The notes beneath the pieces are model-generated. The model saw nothing but the letters and a program-made list of their open reading frames with translations. It searched no databases and was not told the origin of the DNA. The position numbers and the translations under genes were made by a program. From Elusimicrobiota bacterium (GTDB lineage Bacteria > Elusimicrobiota > Elusimicrobia > JACQPE01), in NCBI GenBank assembly GCA_016205025.1, contig JACQJO010000064.1, positions 1 through 64,000 of the forward strand: a DNA stretch of 64,000 bases. Reading direction: 5' to 3'. Of the stretch, positions 48,541 through 55,968 are shown piece after piece; position 1 is the first letter of the stretch; each line of letters opens with the position of its first letter.

Positions 48541-48662
48541 CCCTCTCGCCCTGCCCTTATCTTTGCCATAATTGCTAAACACAATCCTTTTGTTCGAGAG
48601 GAAATTGTAACCAAGGGCAGAGTTCTTTATTCAGCATGATCCATTCGAAGGGAAAATTTGGG
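48541..48662. other. Intergenic region between the giant gene and fic, with interleaved stems
   Basis: CCTCTCG (48542-48548) pairs with CGAGAGG (48595-48601), and CTGCCCTT (48551-48558) pairs with AAGGGCAG (48613-48620). The pairs interleave, so together they would form a pseudoknot. No T-run follows, so it is not a standard terminator. Both neighbouring genes end here (convergent). Confidence 0.45.
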
Positions 48663-49730
48663 TTAGTTAATTTTTCTGTATCTTGTGGCGCGCCCGAGGC
48701 CTACCCGTTCGATCAGTTTTAATGTCAGGAGACGTTCAAGAATTTGCCGGGCTGTTGGGTGTGGAATTTTTAGATCGCGGGCAACCGTTTTGGCCGAGAT
48801 TTCTTCATAACGCTCGAAAAGCTTGAGGGCGTTGAGCTGATTTTCTGAAAGCATTTTTTCGACAGGACGCTCTTTAAGAAATTCCTGCAAGATTTCAATT
48901 TGAATCAGCAGAATATCAAGAAAGAAATGAAGCCAGGGCGCAATATTGGCTTTAGGGGAGCGGATTTCTTTTTGACTCCGCCTTAGAGCCACATAGTATT
49001 CGGTTTTGCGGTCTTCCGTTATTTTATCCAGCGAGGCGTAGGGAACATAAGCGTAGCCCGATCGAAGAAGCAAGAGATTGGTCAGTATGCGGCTTAAGCG
49101 CCCATTGCCGTCCTCGAACGGGTGAATGGCCAAAAATTCAAGGACAAAGTTGGCAATGATCAAGAGCGGATGGAAGGAGGAATTGATTAACTGTTCTTGC
49201 GTCCAGTCCACAAGTTCCCTGGTTTCTAGCGGCGTCAAATGCGGGGGCGTGGGCTCAAAGACAACGGATTGCCTGCCCTTCCCATGCGCCAGGACTTTAT
49301 TGGGTTTGTCTTTATATTTGCCCCGATGCCTTTGGTCTTTTTCTGAATACTTTAGGACGAGACTGTGGAATTGAAGAATCAGCCCTTCGTTAAATTTCAT
49401 GGAGCGGTAACTTTCAAAAACTATGCGCAAGAGCTCGGCGTAACTGGCAACTTCTTGGGAGTCTCGATCTTTCAGCTTGCTCATCTTTAATCCCCGAAGC
49501 AAGCGTTCCACTTCCTTGTCGCTTAAACGGCTTCCCTCAATGCGCGTGGAGGCTCCTGATGAAGTGACAACAACGCTCTGTTTTAACCGGTTTAGAATTT
49601 GAGGGCTTAAGGCAGCGGCCCCTTTCCACCATCCTTTAAACTCGTCCATTTTGGCGATCTTGGCAAAAAGCGCCGCCGCCTCTTTGCCGGAAATGTTTTC
49701 CAGGCGCTTGGTTAATCGGTCTTTAATCAT
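48663..49730 (-). CDS. Fic family protein (AMPylase-type) with winged-helix C-terminus
   Basis: A 355-residue Fic-domain protein. The core motif HPFEDGNGRLSR matches HPFx(D/E)GNGRxxR, so it should transfer AMP or a related group to a target hydroxyl. SSGASTRIEGS contains the (S/T)xxxE(G/N) inhibitory motif on the N-terminal side, a class II arrangement that holds the enzyme off by blocking ATP. The C-terminal ~70 residues (ENQLNALKLFERYEEISAKT, ATARQILERLLTLKLIER-like helix) form a winged helix, so it may bind DNA or regulate itself. I placed the start at ATG 49730 because a good promoter lies directly upstream. An in-frame ATG at 49817 would extend it by 29 residues but would read through that promoter. 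Divergent from the M16 gene. Targets unknown. Confidence 0.9.
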   Translation of the reverse strand: MIKDRLTKRLENISGKEAAALFAKIAKMDEFKGWWKGAAALSPQILNRLKQSVVVTSSGASTRIEGSRLSDKEVERLLRGLKMSKLKDRDSQEVASYAELLRIVFESYRSMKFNEGLILQFHSLVLKYSEKDQRHRGKYKDKPNKVLAHGKGRQSVVFEPTPPHLTPLETRELVDWTQEQLINSSFHPLLIIANFVLEFLAIHPFEDGNGRLSRILTNLLLLRSGYAYVPYASLDKITEDRKTEYYVALRRSQKEIRSPKANIAPWLHFFLDILLIQIEILQEFLKERPVEKMLSENQLNALKLFERYEEISAKTVARDLKIPHPTARQILERLLTLKLIERVGLGRATRYRKIN

Positions 49731-49749
49731 ATATATCTGAATATATCTA

Positions 49750-49777
49750 ATTATATCAGGTTTGGATCCCAATGCAA
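49750..49777 (-). promoter_or_regulatory. Promoter of the fic gene
   Basis: On the minus strand TTGCAT (49777-49772) and TATAAT (49755-49750) are separated by 16 bp, with TG one base before the -10 (extended -10, TGATATAAT). The start would fall near 49743, leaving about a dozen bases before ATG 49730. AGATATAT direct repeats (49732-49748) overlap the start region and could be an operator. Confidence 0.65.
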
Positions 49778-49834
49778 GCGCCACGCCCCTTTTTAGTTCT
49801 AAAAATTCTTTAATCATCCTGCTGGAAAAAATTT

Positions 49835-52627
49835 ATGAAAAAGACCGGTTTGCTGCCTAAGCTGCCCATTAAGAGTTTTGGGTTGAAGAACGGGCTTAGA
49901 GTGGTCGTGGTGGAGGATCATTCGGCTCCGGTGGTGACGATTGCGGTGGCTTACAGCGTCGGGGCGCGCTGTGAGAGGCCGGGGCGCTCCGGGTTCGCGC
50001 ATCTCTTCGAGCACATGATGTTTCAGGGCTCCAAAAACGTGGATAAGACCGGGCACATGCGGTTAATTGAGTCGGAAGGCGGCAATTTAAACGGATTTAC
50101 CACCAAAGATTTTACGGTGTACCATGAAACACTGCCGTCGAACCGTTTGGCCTTAGGCTTGTGGTTGGAAGCCGACCGGATGAGTTCCTTGGCCATCACA
50201 CAGGAGAATTTTGACAATCAGAAAGACGTTGTGCAGGAAGAGAAGCGCTGGCGTTATGACAACCGGCCTTACATGACCGCCTTGGCGGAGGAGTTTCCCA
50301 AGCTCCTGTTTTCCAAGTGGGAAAACCAGCATTCGGTGATCGGCTCTTTGAAAGATTTGGACGAGGCAACGGTGGATGACCTGCGGGAATTTTTTAAGAC
50401 TTTTTACGCGCCTAATAACGCGGTGGTGACGGTGGTCGGAGACGTCAAGATTTCGGACGTTAAGCGTTTATCGCAAAAGTATTTCGGCAAGATTAAACCC
50501 CAGCCAAAACCGCGATGGCCCGATTTGATCGAGAAACCCATGACAACGGAGCGCCGGGCGATCCACAAGGATCCTTTTGCGGCGCTTCCCGTCTTACTGG
50601 CGGGATGGCCGGCGCCGGCGGCGACGGACAGGCTTTACAAGCCCACGGCTCTCCTGGGCGCTGTTTTACTGGAGGGAGAGGATTCGAGACTGCATCAGCT
50701 TTTGGTTAAAGAGAAGGAATTGGCGCTCGAGGTTTCGGGAGGGCTGGGCTGGCCGTTTGGATCGCCGCAAACTCTGCGCGATCCCTCCCCTTTCGGCTTG
50801 ATGGCGCATTTAAAAGAAGGAGTTTCGCCGGATGAGGTCTTGGCCTTGATCCAGCAAGAGATCGCCGCCGTTGCGCGCGGCCAAATCACGGAAGATGAAA
50901 TCCGCCGCGCCAGAAGAAAAATTCAGTCAACGATTTTAGATGAGTTTCAAGGAACGGAAACGCGCTGTTGGTGGCTTGGGATTTACTCTTTGCTTCACGG
51001 CGGGCGGCCGGATGGTTTTGAGGGTGATCTTAACGCCTATTTAACGGGCGTGACGCGCAAGATGGTAATCAGCGCCGCGGCGGCGGGGTATTTTGATCCC
51101 AACAAAAGAGGCGTTTTGGTCGTTAAACCCGCGCCGGAGCTCTTGGCTGGTTTAAATCAGAGCCCGAGCGCTGCCAGACCCAAGGAAACGACCCAACAAA
51201 CGCAGGGTCCCCGTGAAGAACCCCGCGAGGGGCCGCCCAAAGCCAAGGGATTGCCCAAACCGACGCCGCGGCCGGTCAAAGAGTTTGAGCTGGCCAATGG
51301 TTTGCGCGTTTTGGGGATCGAGGACAACCGCCTTCCTTTTTTGAAAACGCGGCTTTTCCTGCCGGCGGCGTTCTGGCCGGATCAAGAGCAGTTGGCCGCG
51401 GCCGGCGAAGCGCTGGCGGAGCTTTTTAAAGCCGGGACCAAGAAAAAAACAAGCCAAGAGATTGAGACCCAGTTGGCCGCGATGGGGGGTTATCTTGGCG
51501 CTTCGGACGGGCATGACTGGTTTTCGGTCGGCGGCTCCATTTTAAGCGAAACGGCCAAGGATTATTTCGCTCTTTTGGGCGAGATCGCGGTTGATTCTAA
51601 TTTTCCGGCCAAGGAGGTGGAGCTTTGGCGCGCCAATAGCCTTGAAGAGATCAAAGACAAAAGAACGAGGCCGGAGTTTTTACGCGAAGAGCGCTGGGCA
51701 TCCGAGATTTTTGGCAGTCATCCTTATTCCGTTATCTCCGCCAAGCCCGAAACCGTCAGGGCATTGAGCCGCGAGGATGTCGTGCGTCTTTATGGCCGCC
51801 AACTTAACGCTAGGGGCGGTTTTTTGGTGGTTGTCGGCGACATCACTGCCGGCGCATTGGAGAAAATTTTAAAGGAAACTCTGGGAAAAATCCCCGCGGC
51901 GCCGGTAGACTCCGCCAATGGCGCTAAGAAGCCTTCTTGGCCCGGCCGGCGCGGCCGCAAAGTTTTGATCGTTGACCGGCCCGGCTCGGCGCAAACCAAT
52001 TTAGCGTTGGGGCATTTGACCATTAAGAGAGATCATCCGGATTATTACGCCTTGGCGTTGTTTAACGGCGTTTTGGGCGTGATTTTTGATTCCCGGTTGA
52101 ACCGGACTCTGCGAGAAGAGAAGGGTTACACGTACGGCGCCGGCAGTTCGGTTCAGCGGTTTAAGGAAACGGGGGTTTTTAAGATATCAACGGCGGTGCG
52201 CACCGAGGTGACGACTGCGGCCTTGGCCGATACTTTCAAAGAGCTGGATAAGATTTTATCAGCCGGCCTGACGGATGACGAGTTAACCTTGACCAAGAAT
52301 TATCTCGCGGGCTCGGACGCCATCAGCCAGGGCGTGCAGGAGAGTCTGGCTGACCTAATGGCGGGCTACGAAGCTCTGGGCATGCCGTGGCGCGAGATGG
52401 AGCGGTTCAGATCGAAGATTCTCGGCGTCACTAAAAGCCAATCCGAAGAGGCGGGGGCGCGGCATCTGCGTGGGCAGGACATGGCCGTCGTGGCGGTGGG
52501 CGACGCGGCCCGAATCGCCGGGGATTTGGCGGCCTTTGGTCCGGTGGAAATTTATAACGCGGATGGAACAAAAAGAAAGAACGCAGAAGGTGAAGCAGGC
52601 GTAGAAAGCGAAGGTATTAAAAATTAG
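49835..52627 (+). CDS. M16 family zinc peptidase with two M16 units
   Basis: 930 residues, the length of two fused ~450-residue M16 units. The first unit is catalytic: HLFEHMMFQGS gives the inverted zinc motif HxxEH (His56, Glu59, His60) with the distal Glu in VVQEEKRW (about residue 135). The second unit (KEFELANGLRVLGIEDNRLP onward) lacks HxxEH but keeps the RTLREEKGYTYGAGS substrate-binding segment, as expected for the inactive partner half. A charged linker of about 40 residues (TQQTQGPREEPREGPPKAKG) joins them. No signal peptide is visible, unlike many bacterial relatives, so it may act in the cytoplasm on peptides, or export may rely on something not evident. The start ATG has only a weak upstream purine stretch. 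It overlaps the convergent response-regulator stop by 4 bases. Confidence 0.93.
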   Translation: MKKTGLLPKLPIKSFGLKNGLRVVVVEDHSAPVVTIAVAYSVGARCERPGRSGFAHLFEHMMFQGSKNVDKTGHMRLIESEGGNLNGFTTKDFTVYHETLPSNRLALGLWLEADRMSSLAITQENFDNQKDVVQEEKRWRYDNRPYMTALAEEFPKLLFSKWENQHSVIGSLKDLDEATVDDLREFFKTFYAPNNAVVTVVGDVKISDVKRLSQKYFGKIKPQPKPRWPDLIEKPMTTERRAIHKDPFAALPVLLAGWPAPAATDRLYKPTALLGAVLLEGEDSRLHQLLVKEKELALEVSGGLGWPFGSPQTLRDPSPFGLMAHLKEGVSPDEVLALIQQEIAAVARGQITEDEIRRARRKIQSTILDEFQGTETRCWWLGIYSLLHGGRPDGFEGDLNAYLTGVTRKMVISAAAAGYFDPNKRGVLVVKPAPELLAGLNQSPSAARPKETTQQTQGPREEPREGPPKAKGLPKPTPRPVKEFELANGLRVLGIEDNRLPFLKTRLFLPAAFWPDQEQLAAAGEALAELFKAGTKKKTSQEIETQLAAMGGYLGASDGHDWFSVGGSILSETAKDYFALLGEIAVDSNFPAKEVELWRANSLEEIKDKRTRPEFLREERWASEIFGSHPYSVISAKPETVRALSREDVVRLYGRQLNARGGFLVVVGDITAGALEKILKETLGKIPAAPVDSANGAKKPSWPGRRGRKVLIVDRPGSAQTNLALGHLTIKRDHPDYYALALFNGVLGVIFDSRLNRTLREEKGYTYGAGSSVQRFKETGVFKISTAVRTEVTTAALADTFKELDKILSAGLTDDELTLTKNYLAGSDAISQGVQESLADLMAGYEALGMPWREMERFRSKILGVTKSQSEEAGARHLRGQDMAVVAVGDAARIAGDLAAFGPVEIYNADGTKRKNAEGEAGVESEGIKN

Positions 52628-53019
52628 CTTTTGATTTGCTCTTCCACTTTTTTGTAGAGCCTTTGAAGATCGATCGGTTTGGTCAGGTAGCCCACGGCTC
52701 CAAGATTAAATCCGGTGTTAACGTCGCCCATGTGGTTGAGTTGAGTCAAGACAACGACCGGAACATTTTGAGTCGTCTGCGTTTCTTTTAGGCTTTTTAA
52801 AACCCACCAGCCGTCGATGTCGGGCAAGCGGATATCCAAAAGAATCAACAGGGGCTGGTGTTTTAAAGCCATGGTCAAGCCCTCATGACCGCCTTTGGCT
52901 CTCAAGATTTTGTAGCCCTTGGTGGCCAAAGCGATCTCGACCGTATGCGCCAACTGCTCGTCATCCTCAACCAGCAGGATGGTTTTTTCTTTTTTGGCTT
53001 TAAACAGTTTATTGAGCAT
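52624..53019 (-). CDS. Single-domain response regulator (CheY-like receiver)
   Basis: 131 residues, a receiver domain only. The acidic pocket is Asp19-Asp20 (VEDDE), the phospho-acceptor Asp62 (LLDIRLPDIDG), the switch Thr92 (VLTQ) and Lys114 (LTKPID). No output domain, so it must act by protein contact, as CheY or DivK types do. About ten residues precede the first strand (MLNKLFKAKKEK). It lies 11 bp after the glycosyltransferase gene and is probably the last gene of the ROK-GT-regulator operon. No histidine kinase is in the window. Confidence 0.93.
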   Translation of the reverse strand: MLNKLFKAKKEKTILLVEDDEQLAHTVEIALATKGYKILRAKGGHEGLTMALKHQPLLILLDIRLPDIDGWWVLKSLKETQTTQNVPVVVLTQLNHMGDVNTGFNLGAVGYLTKPIDLQRLYKKVEEQIKS

Positions 53020-53030
53020 GGCCGGATGCC

Positions 53031-54953
53031 TTAATTGTAACCCTGAACTTTATAGATTGCCACGGATTCGTTGATCGCGATTTTTTTAAGGTAGCTTTTC
53101 CGGAATTCTTCCCAGAGGCCGCCGCCACGGGGGCTTAGTTTGAACATCGGGTAGCCCCAAATCCGGGCTTCCTCCGCCGTGTGGTGGAAAAGGTGCGTAA
53201 TTTTTTCGGTTTCAAATTTTTTAGACAGTTCAACAGGGTCCGATGCCTTTTCGATCCAGTCGGCCAGCGGGTGGCGGTCATGGACGGTGGCGTACACCAG
53301 CCGCCGCCTGAAGCGATAGGGCCGGGTTTCACCCAGCAGAAGTATCCTGGCATCTTGGGGCGTGTTGTTGTTGATCCATTCTATAGCTTGGTGGTAATAG
53401 CCGAATTTTTGCCTTAAGAAATCTTGCCGGGAGATCAGTCCGAAGATAACTTTTTGGTCGGTTGAGCGGCGAAAACCTTGCAATAACCACCCGATATGAT
53501 AAACCAAAAAGAAAACAATCAGCGTTTTAAGGAATATTTTTCCCTTCGTTATTGTCGCGGCTTTTTGTTCATCCTGTTGTAGAAATAAAGAGACGCCATA
53601 GGAATTGAGCAACGCCAGCGGGGCCAGCAATGGAGACAGATAGCGTAAGTAGTGGGTGACGGCAAGGCCGATGAGCCAGTTCAGGCCAGTAAAAGATAGT
53701 AGATAGTAGATAGTAGATGGTAGATGGGAAGCGGAGCGGGCTTTCAGAATGCCATAGAGAGCCAGGGGAAGAAGCAGAAGGTAACTCGGGCCGATGAAGT
53801 AGGTGCCGGTGAAGTCCCAGAAACTGCCTTTAAGGATAACCATGATATCGCTGATGACGCGGGGGCCGGGGTGCCAATGCTGGGCTTCCCATTGAAAGCT
53901 GGCCCAGCCCTCGGGATGGTAATGGCGGCCCAGGGCGAGCGTTATGTAGGGATAAAGGGGGTCACCCAGAGCGACGAGGTTGCGAAGCAGCCAGGGGAGA
54001 GCGGCGGCGAAGCCGCCGGTAATAAAAGAGAGTAGGTAGTAGGTAGTAGGTAGTAGGTAGGATTTATGAAAAATAAAACGAAAGAGCAGGAACAGAAAAA
54101 GGGTCAGGCACCAGAGGCCGGCGAAGTATTTGAAGGAGAAAGCGATACCCATGAAGAGACCTGAATAAAAAGTAGGGACAGACACTACTTTTTTAAAAAA
54201 AGTAGTGTCTGTCCCTACTTTTTCCTTAAAAGCAAAGTAGAGGCCTAAAAGGAGGGGGCCGGCAAGGGCGGGCTCGGTTGAGAGGCGGCAGATGTTGCGG
54301 AAAATGATGGGTGTTGTTAGAAAAAGCAGGGCCGCCAGCTCGCCGGTTTTAGCGTCACGTAGTTCCTTGCCCCAGATATAGAGCGTTAGGGGGGCAATTA
54401 ATCCCAGAACAACCGCCAGCATTTTGGCCACCGCCTCGCCGCCGGTGCCTAGTCCCAGGGTGACTAGCATTTCTTGTAGTAAAGGCATGGGCAGAAAAAA
54501 GTGATTAAAGGCGGGCAGAGTATGATGTTCGTTTAAAAAGACCCCCGGAAGCCCAAGGTGGTATACCAGGGCGTCGAAAAATGTCTCGGGACGATAGGCG
54601 CTGGCGACGAGCAGAAATAGAGCCAGGCCGACAATCACCTTAAACGGAAGGGAAAAATTTTTCAGGGAGAAATTTTTTAAGAGATCAAGGATTTGGCGCC
54701 TGTTCCAAAAAACAGAAAAACCTAAGAGAAGAATGATTGCCCAGAGAGAGCCGGGATAAATCAGGCCCATTTGGCCAAGAGCTAAAACCGCAAGCCCGGT
54801 CAGCGCGAGACCGAGAGAAAGGCCGGCGGGAAGAGCGATGGGGGGAAGTGAGAGGTGCGAGGTGAGAGGTGAGAAAATTTTAAGGCCTAGCGCGAGAGAG
54901 CCCAGAACAATGATTGATAGAAGAAGAAAATGAAGAGGAAAATAAAGAATCAT
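53031..54953 (-). CDS. Polytopic GT-C type glycosyltransferase (ArnT/PMT-like), with repeat inserts
   Basis: 640 residues with about twelve membrane helices and a short soluble C-terminal domain. ETFFDALVYHLGLP (Asp127) sits in the first periplasmic loop, where GT-C enzymes hold the catalytic Asp. IEWINNNTPQDARILLLGET and the loop after it match the C-terminal soluble part of dolichyl/undecaprenyl-phosphate-sugar transferases. It probably moves a sugar from a lipid carrier to an envelope acceptor. Four repeats are embedded in frame: family C (VGTDTTFFKKVVSVPTF), two TAGTAGG tandem repeats (LPTTYYLLS, LPSTIYYLLS) and a GAGGTGA repeat (SPLTSHLSLPP). The first three fall in or next to hydrophobic segments. 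It follows the ROK gene by 22 bp. Confidence 0.85.
   Translation of the reverse strand: MILYFPLHFLLLSIIVLGSLALGLKIFSPLTSHLSLPPIALPAGLSLGLALTGLAVLALGQMGLIYPGSLWAIILLLGFSVFWNRRQILDLLKNFSLKNFSLPFKVIVGLALFLLVASAYRPETFFDALVYHLGLPGVFLNEHHTLPAFNHFFLPMPLLQEMLVTLGLGTGGEAVAKMLAVVLGLIAPLTLYIWGKELRDAKTGELAALLFLTTPIIFRNICRLSTEPALAGPLLLGLYFAFKEKVGTDTTFFKKVVSVPTFYSGLFMGIAFSFKYFAGLWCLTLFLFLLFRFIFHKSYLLPTTYYLLSFITGGFAAALPWLLRNLVALGDPLYPYITLALGRHYHPEGWASFQWEAQHWHPGPRVISDIMVILKGSFWDFTGTYFIGPSYLLLLPLALYGILKARSASHLPSTIYYLLSFTGLNWLIGLAVTHYLRYLSPLLAPLALLNSYGVSLFLQQDEQKAATITKGKIFLKTLIVFFLVYHIGWLLQGFRRSTDQKVIFGLISRQDFLRQKFGYYHQAIEWINNNTPQDARILLLGETRPYRFRRRLVYATVHDRHPLADWIEKASDPVELSKKFETEKITHLFHHTAEEARIWGYPMFKLSPRGGGLWEEFRKSYLKKIAINESVAIYKVQGYN
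53693..53728. repeat. AGTAGAT tandem repeat inside the glycosyltransferase
   Basis: Five copies of a 7-bp unit (ATAGTAG / ATGGTAG), read on the minus strand as HLPSTIYYLLS. It contributes to a predicted membrane helix. Confidence 0.85.
54030..54062. repeat. TAGTAGG tandem repeat inside the glycosyltransferase
   Basis: Four to five copies of TAGTAGG, read on the minus strand as SYLLPTTYYLLS. It is related to the repeats at 53693 and at the ROK gene end (54962-54985). Confidence 0.85.
54167..54224. repeat. Family C palindrome, copy C3, in frame (minus-strand gene)
   Basis: Inverted arms AAAAAGTAGGGACAGACACT and complement. On the minus strand it reads KVGTDTTFFKKVVSVPTF in the glycosyltransferase, the same peptide and frame as copies C1 and C2 in the giant protein. 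Confidence 0.93.
54851..54875. repeat. GAGGTGA tandem repeat inside the glycosyltransferase
   Basis: Three imperfect copies (GAGAGGTGCGAGGTGAGAGG), read on the minus strand as SPLTSHLSLPP in the loop after the first membrane helix. Confidence 0.7.
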
Positions 54954-54990
54954 ATTCCTACATGCTATCTACTACCTACTGTCTACTTTC
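54954..54990. repeat. TAGTAGG-type tandem repeat at the ROK gene end
   Basis: CTATCTACTACCTACTGTCTAC (plus strand) supplies the last four codons and stop of the ROK kinase and most of the 22-bp gap before the glycosyltransferase start. Confidence 0.8.
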
Positions 54991-55899
54991 CCAAAAAATG
55001 GCGGCGGCGCCGAAAATGCCCATGTCGCGGCCCAGCTTGGCCGGGATGACCGGAATTTCGTTTGCTTTGGGATTAACGGAGAATTTGGGAAGAGTTTGCT
55101 TGATCACATCAAAAAAATGTTTTCCAAAACTGGTGACGCCACCGCCAAGAACAATGACATCAGGGTCAAATAGATTAACCATATTGCCCAGCCAAAGGCC
55201 AAGGTCAAAGGCCGCGTCTTCGATCAGTTTTTTGCACGCGGCGTTTCCTTTTTTGGCTTCTTTTTCGATATAGAGAGAACTAAGAGCCGGGGGCGCGTTG
55301 ACCAAAACTTTCCGCGCCCGTTTCGCGATCGCAGGGCCGGAGGCATAGGCCTCGATACACCCTTTCTGACCGCAGTTGCAGGAGGCGCCATTTCGGTCTA
55401 TGGTCAGGTGGCCGCCTTCCAGGGCGAAGCCGGTGGCCCCTCTGTAAAGGCGCCCGTCAATAACAAGGCCGGTGCCGATGCCGGTGCTGATCGTGGCGAA
55501 AAGGACATGGCGTTTGCCTTTGCCCGCTCCCCATAACGCTTCGGCCAGGGCCGCGGCATTGGCGTCATTTTCGAGCGCGACCGGCACGCGGAATTTTTTT
55601 TCCAGCAGCGATTTTAAGCGGATGTTTTCCCAGCCGGAAAGGTTAGGCGCGCGAAGCAGAACTCCGCGCTTGGCGTCCATGGGCCCGGGGGCCGCAACAC
55701 CCATGCCTTTGATGGATTTTTCATTTTGGATTAATTCGGCAGCGATGCTCGTTATTTGGGTTATTGCGGATTCGCGTTTTTTGGCGGTGGGCTGCTCTAC
55801 TTTTTTAAGAATAACAGCTTTGCCGGAGGCGTCACTGGGCAGCCGGATCAATCCGGCCATGATTTTTGTTCCGCCGATATCTATGCCTACGATTAACAT
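54976..55899 (-). CDS. ROK family sugar kinase (glucokinase-like)
   Basis: 307 residues, normal ROK length. GIDIGGTKIMAG is the phosphate-binding loop, ENDANAAALAEALWG holds the catalytic Asp, STGIGTGLVIDGRLYRGATG and ALEGGHLTID are the ROK signature, and CNCGQKGCIEAYASG is the ROK zinc site. The ending VIVLGGGVTSFG plus IFGAAAIFW is the adenosine motif. It should phosphorylate glucose or a related hexose or amino sugar. No HTH precedes it, so it is a kinase rather than a ROK repressor. The last residues (ESRQ) and stop are encoded by a GTAGGTAGTAG-type tandem repeat. First gene of a likely operon with the glycosyltransferase and the response regulator. Confidence 0.93.
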   Translation of the reverse strand: MLIVGIDIGGTKIMAGLIRLPSDASGKAVILKKVEQPTAKKRESAITQITSIAAELIQNEKSIKGMGVAAPGPMDAKRGVLLRAPNLSGWENIRLKSLLEKKFRVPVALENDANAAALAEALWGAGKGKRHVLFATISTGIGTGLVIDGRLYRGATGFALEGGHLTIDRNGASCNCGQKGCIEAYASGPAIAKRARKVLVNAPPALSSLYIEKEAKKGNAACKKLIEDAAFDLGLWLGNMVNLFDPDVIVLGGGVTSFGKHFFDVIKQTLPKFSVNPKANEIPVIPAKLGRDMGIFGAAAIFWESRQ

Positions 55900-55915
55900 A
55901 GGCCTTTAATATAGC

Positions 55916-55950
55916 CAAAAATAAAAAGCTCATGGCTCACCATGAGCGGG
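55916..55950 (-). terminator. Rho-independent terminator of the peroxiredoxin gene
   Basis: Read on the minus strand: GCTCATGG, loop TGAG, CCATGAGC, then TTTTTATTTTT. It lies about 20 bp after the peroxiredoxin stop. One arm shares the CTCACCATGAGCGG sequence of the repeat inside the giant gene at 12117. Confidence 0.8.
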
Positions 55951-55968
55951 CTTTGATTTTTTTGAGGT

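Noticed and set aside
4603-48540. The giant frame as an artefact of frameshift-free noise in GC-rich DNA
   Set aside because: Conserved motifs of more than fifteen protein families appear in this one frame from start to end, which noise cannot produce.
49731-49817. The longer Fic start at 49817
   Set aside because: The extra 29 codons would be encoded within a good extended -10 promoter, and they add no known Fic sequence.
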